Assembly (NCBI RefSeq): GCF_022844385.1
Contig: NZ_JALHLX010000003.1
Span: 24,082 to 88,081, forward strand
DNA: 64,000 nt
Source: Hydrogenophaga sp.
GTDB lineage: Bacteria > Pseudomonadota > Gammaproteobacteria > Burkholderiales > Burkholderiaceae_C
Direction of reading: 5' to 3'
Shown piece after piece: positions 39,908-50,980 of this stretch; within the stretch, counting starts at the first letter, position 1, and each line of letters begins with the position of its first letter. The position numbers were made by a program, and so were the translations under genes. Under the pieces are notes generated by a model. The model did no database searches. It was not told where the DNA came from and saw only the letters and a list, made by a program, of their open reading frames with translations.

Positions 39908-40799
39908 TCCTGCAGGCCTCGGCCGGCGCTCGCAAGTACGCGGGCGAGGCCTACCTGCGCCACATGGTGCTGGCCGCCGTGGAAGCCCACCCCGACCTGC
40001 CCGTGGTGCTGCACCAGGACCATGGCACCACGCCTGCGGTGTGCATGCAGTCGATCCACTCGGGCTTCACCAGCGTGATGATGGACGGCTCGCTGCGCGA
40101 GGACGGCAAGACCCCCGCGAGCTACGACTACAACCTGGAGGTCACGCGCCGCGTCTGCGACATGGCGCACGCCGTGGGCGTGTCGGTGGAAGGCGAACTG
40201 GGCTGCCTGGGCTCGCTGGAAACCGGCGAGGCGGGCGAAGAGGACGGCGTGGGCGCCGCGGGCACGCTGACGCACGACATGATGCTGACCGACCCCGAGC
40301 AGGCGGCCGACTTCGTGCAGCGCACCGGCGTGGACGCACTGGCCATCGCCATCGGCACCAGCCACGGCGCCTACAAGTTCACCCGGCAACCCACCGGCGA
40401 CATCCTGGCCATCGACCGCATCGCGGCCATCCACGCCAGGGTGCCCAACACCCACCTGGTGATGCACGGCAGCTCCAGCGTGCCGCAGGAATGGCTGGCC
40501 ATCATCCGCGAGCACGGCGGCGACATCAAGGAAACCTACGGCGTGCCGGTGGAGGAAATCCGCCGCGGCATCCGCAACGGCGTGCGCAAGGTGAACATCG
40601 ACACCGACATCCGCCTGGCCATGACCGGCGCCATGCGCCAGACCTTCGCCCGGGAGCGCAGCGAGTTCGACCCGCGCAAGGCGCTGATGGCGGCCAGGAA
40701 GGCCGCGCGCGCGATCTGCCAGCAGCGCTTCGAGGCCTTCGGCAGCGCGGGACAGGCGGGCCGGATGAAGGCGGTGTCGCTGGACACCATGGCCGCCAG

Positions 40800-40809
<10 letters not shown>
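39904..40809 (+). pseudogene. class II fructose bisphosphate aldolase, 5'-truncated second copy
   Basis: From [20 protein letters not shown] to the natural end [10 protein letters not shown], about 301 residues of a CbbA-type aldolase remain, including [10 protein letters not shown] and MHGSSSVP. The first ~45 residues and the start codon are gone, deleted together with the pgk 3' half. An open frame extends upstream through antiframe pgk, so a chimeric product is possible but unlikely to be made. Its stop overlaps the hoxJ stop by ten bases (convergent). Confidence 0.88.
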
Positions 40810-42146
<1,337 letters not shown>

Positions 42147-42164
42147 CTGGACACTCCAGCGCGG

Positions 42165-42292
42165 CCCTCACCCCAACCCTCTCCCAGAGAGAGAGGGGGC
42201 AAGACGGCCCAAGATGCCATCCCCCCTCCAAGCGCCGAAGGCGCGCCAGAGAGGGGGGAAGCCGCGAAGCGGCGCAGAGGGGGGGCCATGCC
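42165..42292. repeat. GC-rich intergenic repeat after hoxC
   Basis: Contains ccctcaccccaaccctctcc at 42165 (also found at 55347), and gaagccgcgaagcggcgcag near 42268 (closely matched at 59774). It is hairpin-forming, REP-like sequence placed directly after the hoxC stop. Confidence 0.6.
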
Positions 42293-42294
42293 CA

Positions 42295-43752
42295 TCAGTG
42301 CACCGTGCAGACCATGCAAGGGTCGAACGAGCGCACGATGTGCTGCACGGCCACCGGCGTCTTCTCGCCCTCACGCACCGGTGCGCCGACCAGGGCCTGC
42401 TCCAGCGCGCCGGGCGTGCCGGCGGCGTCGCGCGGCGAGAAGTTCCAGCTCGTGGGCGCGACGATCTGGTAGTTGGCGATGCGCCCGCGCTGCACCACGA
42501 CCCAGTGCCCCAGGCTGCCGCGCGCCGCTTCCGACAGGCCGATGCCGCTGCCTTCGGCGGGCAGGTCGGACGGCACGCAGAAGGGCTCGGTGGGCCGCAG
42601 CGCGCGCAGCCAGTCTTCCATCAGCGGCACCACGCGCGCAAGTTCGAGCAGGCGCGCCAGCACGCGCGTGTAGACCGTGCCGCCGTGCCGCGCCACCGCA
42701 TCGCGCACCAGCGGGTGGCCGGCCGCGAGCTGGCGTGCGATGGCACCGGTCTCGACCACCTCGCCGGCCAGCCGCGGCGCCTTGTTCCAGGTGTAGCCGC
42801 GCGCCTTGTCGGGGTCGGGTCGGGTCTGGCCCACCAGCGGGTGCAAGGGGCCACCGGCGTCAGCCAGCCATGCGTGGGTGGCGTCTTCGGTGATCGCGAC
42901 CGCGTCCACCGCGTCCAGCCGCGCCGCATCGGCGCGCCACAGCCCGCCGGGCAGGGCGAAGCCGCCTTCGGGCTGAGCATAGGCGCCGTAGCTCAGGTAA
43001 CGGCCCGGGCCGGGGCCCAGGGCCTGCAAATGCAGGTCGCGCATCAGGGTGAGGAAGATGCGCAGGTCACCCCCCAGCGGGTCCCGCGCATGCCAGTCCC
43101 ACAACGCGTCCTCGCTCTCGATGCCGATGATGGCCTCCAGCGGTGCGCCGAACAGCTGGCGCTCCAAGAACGATCGGAACTCGCGCACGCGCGCGAGCAG
43201 GCGCACGCGCTCGGCCGCGTCGATCGGCCGCGTGGAGCCGCCCGGCTCGATGGACTGCGTGTGCGGCCACTTGCCGCCCAGCGTGCCCATGAGGGTGAGC
43301 CAGCGCTGGCGCGCCGCCGTGGCCGCGCGCACCTGCTCGCCGTGGTTCGGCGCGAAGCGGCGCACCGCCTCGGCGTGCCAGGCATGGGCCGCGTACACCG
43401 GGCGCGTGAAGTCCGGCATGAAGAACAGGTAGAAGTGCGTGAGGTGGTCGGCCAGGTTTTCCGTGGCCAGGATCACGTTGGTCGCGTGCTGGCCGTTGGC
43501 CGGCATCTCAATGCCGCCGAGGTGGGCTAGCGCGCGCGCCGACGCCACCGACTGCGACACCGAGCAGATGCCGCAGATGCGCGGCACGTAGACCAGCGCA
43601 TCGTGCGGCGCCTTGCCCTGCAGGATCTGCTCGAAACCGCGGTACATGGTGGCATTAACCTGCGCCGAGGCCACGCGGCCATCCTGCACGTCGAGCTGCA
43701 CCTCCAGGTCGCCCTCGACACGGTTGAACGGACCGACAAGTAGGCGGCTCAT
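42295..43752 (-). CDS. hoxC: regulatory [NiFe] hydrogenase large subunit HoxC
   Basis: A 485-residue large subunit. Nickel-site motifs are VPRICGICSVSQS (Cys60, Cys63) and the C-terminal DPCMVCTVH (Cys479, Cys482). The protein ends exactly at that His: there is no C-terminal peptide, so no protease processing is needed, a hallmark of H2-sensing (HoxC/HupV) hydrogenases. The start overlaps the hoxB stop (ATGA). With HoxB it senses H2 for HoxJ. Confidence 0.95.
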   Translation of the reverse strand: MSRLLVGPFNRVEGDLEVQLDVQDGRVASAQVNATMYRGFEQILQGKAPHDALVYVPRICGICSVSQSVASARALAHLGGIEMPANGQHATNVILATENLADHLTHFYLFFMPDFTRPVYAAHAWHAEAVRRFAPNHGEQVRAATAARQRWLTLMGTLGGKWPHTQSIEPGGSTRPIDAAERVRLLARVREFRSFLERQLFGAPLEAIIGIESEDALWDWHARDPLGGDLRIFLTLMRDLHLQALGPGPGRYLSYGAYAQPEGGFALPGGLWRADAARLDAVDAVAITEDATHAWLADAGGPLHPLVGQTRPDPDKARGYTWNKAPRLAGEVVETGAIARQLAAGHPLVRDAVARHGGTVYTRVLARLLELARVVPLMEDWLRALRPTEPFCVPSDLPAEGSGIGLSEAARGSLGHWVVVQRGRIANYQIVAPTSWNFSPRDAAGTPGALEQALVGAPVREGEKTPVAVQHIVRSFDPCMVCTVH

Positions 43753-44750
43753 TTGAGGGGGGTTTTGCGAACGGCGGGTTTGACCACCAGGTGGTCGGAC
43801 ACCGCGTTCTGTTTGACCCGTTTGGGCGTCGCGCTCTTGGACAGGGAGGCCAGCGCGACGAACCAGGCCTTGGGCATATCGGTCGGCAGGCCGATGGGGA
43901 TGCCCGCGAGCTTGGGCGTCTGGTGGAACGGGTGGCCGGGCTCCTGGAAGCCGGGCTCGGTGCAGGCGATGCAGGCGTAGCCACCTCGCGTGCAGGAGCC
44001 CTCGCCGTTCCAAAGGCGGGTGTTGCAGTCCGCATGCACCTGGGTGCCCTTGCAACCCATGTGCTCCATCATGCAGCCCAGGTCCGACGGTTTCTCGGCG
44101 CTGGCCTTGAACTCGTAATACTCGTTGCGCGTGCAGCCGTGGTGCACCAGCTGGTCGGCGTAGAAACGCGGCCGGTTCAGCGGGTCGAGATCGCTGGCGG
44201 CAAAGGTGTCCGCGGCCAGTGCCATCAGCGTGTCGATCACCCAGCTCGGGTGCGTCGGGCAGCCGGCGACGTTGATGACCGGCAGGCCGTTGCTGGACCG
44301 GAAGGGCGCGCCCAGCAGGCCGCCGGGCTCGTCGTCCTGGTACTGCAGGCCGCAGGCATCGGTGGGGTTGTCACCCCCGGCGGTGATGCCACCCCAGGCC
44401 GCGCAGCTGCCCACCGCCACCACGTGCCGTGCGCGCGCACTGAGCCGGCGCACCCACTCGATCATGGGCAGTTGGGTGCCGGCCAGCATGTGAAAACGGC
44501 CGGTGCCGTTCGGCCCGCGCAGCAGCGAACCTTCCACGCACAGGGCGTCGAGCCGGAGGCGGCCCTCCAGCACGGCATTGAGCAGGTCCAGCAACTCGTC
44601 GCCGCTCTCCATCGACAGCGAGGGGTGCCACAGCAGGTGGATGCCGGCGTCGCGCAGGTGGCCTTGGAAATCGGGCGTGTCCGCGCAAAGCAGCGACATG
44701 CTGCAGCCGCCGCAACCGCCGCTCTGCAACCACAACACGTTCAAGGGCAT
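43749..44750 (-). CDS. hoxB: regulatory [NiFe] hydrogenase small subunit HoxB
   Basis: A 333-residue iron-sulfur subunit: WLQSGGCGGCSMSLL (proximal cluster), AVGSCAAWGGI, VAGCPTHP, HHGCTRNEYYEFK and GSCTRGGYACIACTEPGF for the remaining clusters. It has no Tat signal, so it stays in the cytoplasm, as expected for the sensor hydrogenase. It follows hoxA by one base. Confidence 0.95.
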   Translation of the reverse strand: MPLNVLWLQSGGCGGCSMSLLCADTPDFQGHLRDAGIHLLWHPSLSMESGDELLDLLNAVLEGRLRLDALCVEGSLLRGPNGTGRFHMLAGTQLPMIEWVRRLSARARHVVAVGSCAAWGGITAGGDNPTDACGLQYQDDEPGGLLGAPFRSSNGLPVINVAGCPTHPSWVIDTLMALAADTFAASDLDPLNRPRFYADQLVHHGCTRNEYYEFKASAEKPSDLGCMMEHMGCKGTQVHADCNTRLWNGEGSCTRGGYACIACTEPGFQEPGHPFHQTPKLAGIPIGLPTDMPKAWFVALASLSKSATPKRVKQNAVSDHLVVKPAVRKTPLK

Positions 44751-44751
44751 G

Positions 44752-46206
44752 TCATTTCTCCAGGCCGAGACGTTGCATTTTGCCGCGCAGGCCGACGCGA
44801 GACAGGCCCAGTTCCTGCGCCACCCGCGTCTTGTTCCAGCGCTGGCGCTGCAGCGTCTCGCGCAGCACCATGGCCTCGATCACATCCAGCCGCTGCGCAA
44901 GTGTACCGTGGGCGGGCAGGGCGGCCTGCAGATCGCCGCTGCCCTGGCCGTGGCCTTGCAGCACGCGGCTGGAAAACGACGCGGCCTGCAGCTCGGGACC
45001 GTCCTGCAAGGCCAGCGCGCGGGCGATTTCGTTGCGCAGCTCGCGGATGTTGCCCGGCCAGGGGTAGCTCACGAGGCAGGCGAGCGTGTCGTCGGGCAGC
45101 GTCGCACCGGGGTGGCCGAGTTCGCTGGCCACGTCCTGCACCAACTGGCGCGCGATGGGCGCGATGTCGGCCACGCGCTCGCGCAGGGGCGGCACGGTGA
45201 TGGTGATGCCGGCGATGCGGTAGTACAGGTCTTCGCGGAACAGGCCGTCGCGCACGCGCTGCTCGAGCTGGCGGTGGGTGGCGGCGATCACGCGCACGTC
45301 CACCGGCTCCGGCCGAACGCCGCCCACCGGCCGCACCTCGCCCTCTTGCAGCACACGCAGCAGCTTGACCTGAAAGGCCTGCGAGGTCTCGCCGATCTCG
45401 TCGAGGAACACCGTGCCGCGGTGCGCGCGCTGGAACAGGCCGGGGTGGTCTTCGTAGGCGCCGGTGAAGGCGCCGCGCTTGTGGCCGAACAGCTCGGACT
45501 CCAGCAGCGTGTCTGGAATGGCGGCGCAGTTCTCCACCACGAAGGGGCCGCTCAGGCGCGGCGAGGCGTAGTGGATCGCGCGCGCCATCAGTTCCTTGCC
45601 GGTGCCGGACTCGCCCAGCACCAGCACCGAGAGGTCGTAGCGCGCCACCCGGTGCGCCATGGCGCAGACCGCGTCGATCGGGCTGCCGGGCGCGCGCACG
45701 ATGTGGTCGAAGCCGAAGCTGGCGCGCGCGCGGTCGATCTGGCGGGCGGTGCGCTGGCGCAGCACGCCGGTGCTGGTGCGCAGCTCCAGGTCGAGCCGGC
45801 TGGTCTGGCGCTGCAGGGCCTGCGCCTCCACCGCGTTGCGCACCGAGTCCAGCAGATGGTCGGGCGCCCAGGGCTTGAGGATGTACTGGTAGATGCCGGC
45901 CTCGTTGATGCCGGCAATGATGTCTTCGCTGTCGGTGTAGCCCGAGATCACGATGCGCACCGCGTCGGGCCACTGTTCGCGCACTTCCTTGAGGAAGCTC
46001 ACGCCGGTCATGCCGGGCATGCGCTGGTCGCACAGGATCACGCTCACCGGCTGGCGCTGCAGGAGGCCGCGCGCCTCGTCGGCGCTGCTGGCGGTGAACA
46101 CGGTGAAATCCTCGTCGAGCGTGCGGCGCATCGCGTCCTGCGACCGCACCTCGTCATCCACCACCAGCACGGTGGGCAGGGCGTCGGGGGACAAATGGGA
46201 TTTCAA
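44752..46206 (-). CDS. hoxA: NtrC-family response regulator HoxA
   Basis: A 484-residue activator: receiver domain with VLVVDDE and phospho-Asp60 (LCDQRMPG), sigma54-interaction AAA+ domain with GESGTGKE, GAFTGA and the GTVFLDEIGE Walker B, and a C-terminal Fis-type HTH (TRVAQELGLSRVGLRGKM). It should activate the sigma54 promoter found upstream of hoxK. It overlaps the hypX stop by four bases. Confidence 0.95.
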   Translation of the reverse strand: MKSHLSPDALPTVLVVDDEVRSQDAMRRTLDEDFTVFTASSADEARGLLQRQPVSVILCDQRMPGMTGVSFLKEVREQWPDAVRIVISGYTDSEDIIAGINEAGIYQYILKPWAPDHLLDSVRNAVEAQALQRQTSRLDLELRTSTGVLRQRTARQIDRARASFGFDHIVRAPGSPIDAVCAMAHRVARYDLSVLVLGESGTGKELMARAIHYASPRLSGPFVVENCAAIPDTLLESELFGHKRGAFTGAYEDHPGLFQRAHRGTVFLDEIGETSQAFQVKLLRVLQEGEVRPVGGVRPEPVDVRVIAATHRQLEQRVRDGLFREDLYYRIAGITITVPPLRERVADIAPIARQLVQDVASELGHPGATLPDDTLACLVSYPWPGNIRELRNEIARALALQDGPELQAASFSSRVLQGHGQGSGDLQAALPAHGTLAQRLDVIEAMVLRETLQRQRWNKTRVAQELGLSRVGLRGKMQRLGLEK

Positions 46207-47954
46207 CGGTGCGTGGCCAGGTGTCGCGGCGTCCAGGCGTGCGGCTGCTTGTGCACGAAATGGTGGCGCGCCACGTGGTAGCTGGGATCGAAGCCGTAGA
46301 AGTTGCGGTGCATGCGCGCCAGTTCCTGTTCTCGGTGGTGGGCCAGCGGGCGGTGGGCTTCGTCGCGCTCGCGCGTGGCCTGCTTGGCCGCCAGCCTCTC
46401 AGGCAGATTGTAGGAGGCTGCAAGCGCCAGTGCGCGTTGTAAGCAGCGCGCTTCGAAGCCCGCGCGCGCCTGGTCGTCGCAAAGGTCGATCAAGCCCATG
46501 CGCGCGGCCTCGCCGGCCAGCAGCGGCAGGCGCTGCGCCATCAGCGCCTTCGCGCCGGCCTCGCCCAGGCGGCGCGGCAGCAGGTAGGTCCAGTACTCGG
46601 AGCCGTACAGGTTGCCCATGTTCTTGTAGTGCGGGTTGAGCACCACGCCCGCGTGCGCCCACATCGCGTCGGCCGCGAGCGCGAGGAATGCGCCACCGGC
46701 GCCAGCGTTGCCGCGCAGCACGCTCACGGTGAGCCGGTCGGTGGTTTCCAGCACGGCCAGGGCGGCGTCGTTCATGGCCTGGATGTTGCGCCACGAGGCG
46801 TCGGCCGCGCTGTCGCCCGGCCGGTGGGCCGCGGCCTCGATGCTGTTGAGGTCGATGCCGTTGCTGAAGAAGTCCGCGCCACCGAGCAGCAACAGCACCC
46901 GGGTCGGCCGCTCGCGCACCGCCAGCAGGGCGGCGCGCAGGCGCTCGCAGCGGTCGGTGGACATGGCGCCGTTGTAGAAGTCGAACGCCAGGCAGCCCAC
47001 GCGCGCGCCCTCGGGGCCGTGTTCGGTGTAGCGCAGCTCGCCCCACTCGTCCTCGGGCCGATCCAGCGGCGCGGGGTTGTCGGGCAGCGCGGCGGCTTGG
47101 GCGGCGAAGGCCTGGGCCGCCACCTGCTTGAAGCCGACCCGGCTCGGGTCGGCTTCGAGCGCCGCGGTGCGCCGCACGTGGCCGATCCACACGCCGCCGT
47201 CGCGCGTGCGGCGCAGCAGCGCGCCATCGCGCACCGCCAGCACCCGGCCCGGTTCGGCACCGGCAAACCCGGCCATCAGCGCGGCGCTGGCGGCGTGGCC
47301 GTCCATCAGGTGGCAGGCCTGGCCCCACAGCGCATCGAGCACGCCGGGCTGGCCGTCGGCGCAGCGCAGCCGCGCCAGCACCTCGGCCGTGCTGTGGCTT
47401 GCCCAGTCGATGGCGCGCTCGTCCTGGCGCATGGCGGGCCGCCAGCGCGCGGGGGGCGGCGGGCCGGCTTCGCGATCACCCTGCGCGAAGCGCTGCACCG
47501 CTTGCAGCGTGGCCTGCAGCGCGGCCTGCGTGACCTCGCCGCGGTACAGGCTGCCCTTGCTGGCCGGGCGCATGGGGAAGGCCGCATGCGCCCACACCGG
47601 GCCGGCATCGAAGTCGCCGGTGGCCTGCAGCACGGTCACGCCCCAGGTGCTTTCGCCTTGCAGCACGGCCCAGTCCAGCGCCGAGGGGCCCTGGTCGCCC
47701 GGCGGGCCGGGGTGCACCACCAGGCAGGGCAGGCGCTGCCACACCGTGGCCGGGATGCGGCGCTTGAGGAAGGGCGCGAGCAGCAGGTCGGGCCGGAACA
47801 GCGCGACCGCTTCCTCGGTCACGCGGTCGTTGATGTCGAGCTCCACGCTCACCGTGTGGCCGCGCGCGCGCAGCTCGGCGAACAGCCGCTGCGCCAGGCT
47901 GTTGAAGCTGTGGCACAGCAGCAGGATGCGAAGGCCCTGGGACACGGTGTTCAC
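46203..47954 (-). CDS. hypX: hydrogenase maturation protein HypX (HoxX)
   Basis: A 583-residue two-domain protein. The N-terminal half is formyltransferase-like (HPGPPGDQGPSALDWAVLQ, with folate-binding features); the C-terminal half is enoyl-CoA hydratase-like (LLLLGGADFFSNGIDLNSIE, VSVLRGNAGAGGAFLALAAD, NMGNLYGSEYWTYLLP). HypX makes the active-site CO ligand from formyl-tetrahydrofolate under aerobic conditions, which fits an oxygen-tolerant hydrogenase. It overlaps the preceding 159-residue gene by four bases. Confidence 0.94.
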   Translation of the reverse strand: MNTVSQGLRILLLCHSFNSLAQRLFAELRARGHTVSVELDINDRVTEEAVALFRPDLLLAPFLKRRIPATVWQRLPCLVVHPGPPGDQGPSALDWAVLQGESTWGVTVLQATGDFDAGPVWAHAAFPMRPASKGSLYRGEVTQAALQATLQAVQRFAQGDREAGPPPPARWRPAMRQDERAIDWASHSTAEVLARLRCADGQPGVLDALWGQACHLMDGHAASAALMAGFAGAEPGRVLAVRDGALLRRTRDGGVWIGHVRRTAALEADPSRVGFKQVAAQAFAAQAAALPDNPAPLDRPEDEWGELRYTEHGPEGARVGCLAFDFYNGAMSTDRCERLRAALLAVRERPTRVLLLLGGADFFSNGIDLNSIEAAAHRPGDSAADASWRNIQAMNDAALAVLETTDRLTVSVLRGNAGAGGAFLALAADAMWAHAGVVLNPHYKNMGNLYGSEYWTYLLPRRLGEAGAKALMAQRLPLLAGEAARMGLIDLCDDQARAGFEARCLQRALALAASYNLPERLAAKQATRERDEAHRPLAHHREQELARMHRNFYGFDPSYHVARHHFVHKQPHAWTPRHLATHR

Positions 47955-48430
47955 GGTGGCGGCCGAAGCCCCTGCAGTTCGCGTGCGGCCTGCTTGCGGC
48001 CCATGTAGATGGCGAGCTTGGATTCGATGTCGTCGAGTGCCTGGTTGAACTCGGCCGCCGTGCGCGCGGCGCGCAGGGCCTGGGCGACGGTGCCGGTGTC
48101 GGGGCCGAAGTGAGGCTTCAGGCGGGCCAGCACCTGGCGGCGCAGCGCGTCGAGTTCGGGCACGGGTGGCGCGGGCGGCGGCGGTGCCACCGCGGGGGGA
48201 GGCGGTGGGGGGGGAGGAGGCGTCGGCGCCACCACCTCGATCAGGCCGAGCGCGAGCAGCTGGCGCAGGTGTTCGCGCATATCGGGCAGGCCGCGCGCGG
48301 CCAGCGCCGCCACCGTGTCCTGGCTGTTCACCATGATCAGCACCGAGCGCGCCGCCGCCTGCAGGCCGGCCGAGCGCTGCGCGATCTCAGCGCGGCCGCG
48401 CTCGGTTTTCTGGAACACGGGGTCGGGCAT
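47951..48430 (-). CDS. uncharacterised protein with proline-rich linker in hyp operon
   Basis: A 159-residue protein I cannot assign. Residues 1-67 (FQKTERGRAEIAQRSAGLQ, VNSQDTVAALAARGLPDM) resemble a small winged-helix-like domain seen in many uncharacterised Burkholderiales proteins. A Pro-rich linker (PPPPPPPPP) spans about 69-90, followed by a helical C-terminal domain. It lies between hypE and hypX with an ATGA overlap, so it is cotranscribed. There is no equivalent between hypE and hypX in the Cupriavidus operon as I know it. Confidence 0.75.
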   Translation of the reverse strand: MPDPVFQKTERGRAEIAQRSAGLQAAARSVLIMVNSQDTVAALAARGLPDMREHLRQLLALGLIEVVAPTPPPPPPPPPAVAPPPPAPPVPELDALRRQVLARLKPHFGPDTGTVAQALRAARTAAEFNQALDDIESKLAIYMGRKQAARELQGLRPPP

Positions 48431-48456
48431 GCGTTCCTCCGGTGTGGGGTGCCGCG

Positions 48457-49569
48457 TCAGCAAATGCGTGGGAGCTGCTCGCCGCTGAGCCAGTCCACCA
48501 CGCGGCGGCCGCCGAAGCGCGTGGCCATCTGCACAAAGTGGTGCGGGTCGGCCGTCACCGCGCCGATGCGCGCGGCATCGGTGCCCAGCGGGTGCGCGCG
48601 CATCGCGGCCAGCACCGCGTCGGCCGCCTCCGGTGCACACACCGCGACCAGCTTGCCCTCGTTGGCCACGTACAGGGGATCGAGCCCGAGCAGCTCGCAG
48701 GCGGCGTCCACCTGCGCGCGCACCGGAATGGCGGCCTCCTGCAGCAGCATGCCCACGCCCGACTGGCGCGCGATCTCGTTGAGCGTGGTGGCCAGGCCGC
48801 CGCGCGTGGGGTCGCGCAGCACGCGCACCGCGCCGGGCGCGGCCGCCAGCAAGGCCGCCACCAGGGTGTGCAGCGCGGCGGTGTCGCTCTGGATCGTGGT
48901 CTCGAAGGCCAGCGACTCGCGCTGCGACAGCACCGCCACGCCGTGGTCGCCGATGCTGCCGGAGAGCAGCAGCACGTCGCCGGGGCGCGCATGGCGCCCG
49001 CTGATTTGCACGCCCGGCGGCAGCACGCCCACGCCGGTGGTGCTGATGAACACGCCGTCGCCCTTGCCCCGCTCCACCACCTTGGTGTCGCCGGTCACCA
49101 CCGGCACACCGGCCTGGCGCGCCGCAGCCGCCATGGACTTGACGATGCGCTGCAGCTCGATCAGCGGGAAGCCTTCTTCGATGATGAAGCTCGCGCTCAG
49201 GTACAGCGGCTGCGCGCCCATCATCGCCACGTCGTTCACCGTGCCGTGCACCGACAGGCAGCCGATGTCGCCGCCGGGAAAAAACAGCGGAGAGATCACA
49301 TGCCCGTCGGTCGCCATGACAAGGCGACCGTGAGCCGGGTCGAACGCAGGCAGCGCCAGCACCGCAGCGTCGTCGCCCTGGCGCAGGAACTCATTGTCGA
49401 AGGCGGCGAGGAACAGCTCCTCGATCAGCTGCGCCGCGGCCTTGCCGCCCGCGCCGTGGCCCATGTCGATGCGGCCGTGTTTGATGTCCAGCGGACGGAT
49501 GTAGTTCTTTTTCACCGGCTTGGGTGCGGGCGCCTCGCCAGCGGCGGATGGGTCGCTGTCGGCCCTCAT
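48457..49569 (-). CDS. hypE: hydrogenase maturation protein HypE
   Basis: A 370-residue AIR-synthase-like protein: IDMGHGAGGKAAAQLIEE, LRQGDDAAVL, TDGHVISPLFFPGGDIG, VRVLRDPTRGGLATTLNE, ending in LPRIC whose last Cys is carbamoylated and converted to thiocyanate to supply CN. The ATG at 49569 overlaps the hypD stop (ATGA); the long upstream open frame is a hypD shadow. Confidence 0.96.
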   Translation of the reverse strand: MRADSDPSAAGEAPAPKPVKKNYIRPLDIKHGRIDMGHGAGGKAAAQLIEELFLAAFDNEFLRQGDDAAVLALPAFDPAHGRLVMATDGHVISPLFFPGGDIGCLSVHGTVNDVAMMGAQPLYLSASFIIEEGFPLIELQRIVKSMAAAARQAGVPVVTGDTKVVERGKGDGVFISTTGVGVLPPGVQISGRHARPGDVLLLSGSIGDHGVAVLSQRESLAFETTIQSDTAALHTLVAALLAAAPGAVRVLRDPTRGGLATTLNEIARQSGVGMLLQEAAIPVRAQVDAACELLGLDPLYVANEGKLVAVCAPEAADAVLAAMRAHPLGTDAARIGAVTADPHHFVQMATRFGGRRVVDWLSGEQLPRIC

Positions 49570-50735
49570 GCGATGGTCACTGCGATGGCAGGGGTGGTGG
49601 CAGGGACAATGGGGATGTCGCGAAAACGGCCGTAGGTGTAGTGCGCGGCGCAGGCGCCTTCGCTCGACACCATGCAGGAGCCGACCGGGTTTTCCGGCGT
49701 GCAGACGGTGCCGAAGATCTTGCAGTCGGTCGGCTTCTTCACGCCGCGCAGAATGGCGCCGCACTCGCAGGCCTTGTTGTCGGCCACGGTCGTGTAGCTG
49801 AGGTCGAAACGGCGCTCGGCGTCAAAGGCGGCAAAGGCTTCACGGATCTTGAGCGCGCTGTAGGGCACCTCGCCCAGGCCGCGCCACTCGAAGCTCGGCC
49901 GCAGCTCGAACACCTCGGACACCAGGGCTTGGGCCTTCTGGTTGCCCTCGGGCGTGACGGCACGGGTGAATTCGTTTTCCACGTGGGCGCGGCCTTCGTT
50001 GACCTGACGCACCAGCATCAGGACAGCCTGCATCACGTCCAGCGGCTCAAAGCCGGCGATCACCACCGGTTTGCGGTACTCCTCGGCAAAGTGGTCGTAG
50101 GGCGCGGAGCCGATGACGATGCTCACGTGTGCCGGGCCGATGAAGCCGTCGATGGGCACGGTACCGAGTTGGCGCACTTCGGGCGATTCGAGGATGTGGG
50201 TGATGGCCGAGGGCGTGAGCACGTGGCAGCACAGCACACTGAGGTTGGCCAGGCCCTCGCGCGCCGCGTCGCGAATGGCGAGCGCCGTGGGCGGCGTGGT
50301 GGTTTCGAAACCGATGGCGAAGAACACCACCTCGCGCTGCGGGTTGGCCCGCGCGATGGCCATGGCGTCGGCGGCGGAATAGATCATGCGGATGTCGCCG
50401 CCGCGTGCCTTGGCCCTGATCAATGACAGGCTGTCCGACGCCGGCACGCGCATGGTGTCGCCGTAGGTGCAGACGATGGCATCGCGTTCCAGTGCGAGGC
50501 GGATCGCCAGGTCGATGCGGCCGATGGGCAGCACGCAGACCGGGCAGCCCGGGCCGTGGATCATGCGCACGTTGGGCGGCAGCAACTCAAGCACACCGTA
50601 GCGCTGAATAGCGTGGGTGTGACCACCACAAAACTCCATGAAGCTGTAGCTGCGCTCGGGATGGGCTTCGGCGGCGATGCGCGCGCCAATCTGGCGGGCG
50701 AGCTCGCCGTCGCGAAATTCGTCGATGTATTTCAT
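49566..50735 (-). CDS. hypD: hydrogenase maturation protein HypD
   Basis: A 389-residue iron-sulfur scaffold: MEFCGGHTHAIQRYG, MIHGPGCPVCVLP, FFAIGFETTTPPTA, GFIGPAHVS and CECGAILRGVKKPTDCKIFG (Cys ligands). With HypC it carries the Fe(CN)2CO unit. Start overlaps hypC by four bases. Confidence 0.97.
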   Translation of the reverse strand: MKYIDEFRDGELARQIGARIAAEAHPERSYSFMEFCGGHTHAIQRYGVLELLPPNVRMIHGPGCPVCVLPIGRIDLAIRLALERDAIVCTYGDTMRVPASDSLSLIRAKARGGDIRMIYSAADAMAIARANPQREVVFFAIGFETTTPPTALAIRDAAREGLANLSVLCCHVLTPSAITHILESPEVRQLGTVPIDGFIGPAHVSIVIGSAPYDHFAEEYRKPVVIAGFEPLDVMQAVLMLVRQVNEGRAHVENEFTRAVTPEGNQKAQALVSEVFELRPSFEWRGLGEVPYSALKIREAFAAFDAERRFDLSYTTVADNKACECGAILRGVKKPTDCKIFGTVCTPENPVGSCMVSSEGACAAHYTYGRFRDIPIVPATTPAIAVTIA

Positions 50736-50980
50736 GCGGGTGTCACAGGTGTGGGATCAGACGCGAACTGCGCGATTTCGGCGAACAGCGCCAGCGTGCT
50801 TCGCGCCTCCTCCGGGTCGATCACCCCAATGGCGTGGCCGACGTGCACGATCACGTAGTCGCCCACTTGCACATCGGCCACCAGGGCAATGGAAATTTCT
50901 TTGCGGATGCCCCCGAGGTTGACCACGGCCTGGTCGTTGGGGCGCAACTCGACCAGTTGGGCGGGAATGGCTAGGCACAT
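50732..50980 (-). CDS. hypC: hydrogenase maturation chaperone HypC
   Basis: An 82-residue protein starting MCLAIPAQ, whose Cys2 (after Met removal) binds the iron unit; IVHVGHAIGVIDPEEA is the C-terminal helix. The start lies ten bases inside the hypF end. A paralogue, hoxL, is at 57135-57440. Confidence 0.95.
   Translation of the reverse strand: MCLAIPAQLVELRPNDQAVVNLGGIRKEISIALVADVQVGDYVIVHVGHAIGVIDPEEARSTLALFAEIAQFASDPTPVTPA

Noticed and set aside
42295..43752. HoxC considered as a broken energy-conserving hydrogenase large subunit
   Set aside because: The missing C-terminal peptide is normal for sensor hydrogenases, and HoxB lacks a Tat signal.
44503..46281. A 592-codon plus-strand frame opposite hoxB/hoxA
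   Set aside because: Antisense to well-supported genes with clear motifs; shadow only.
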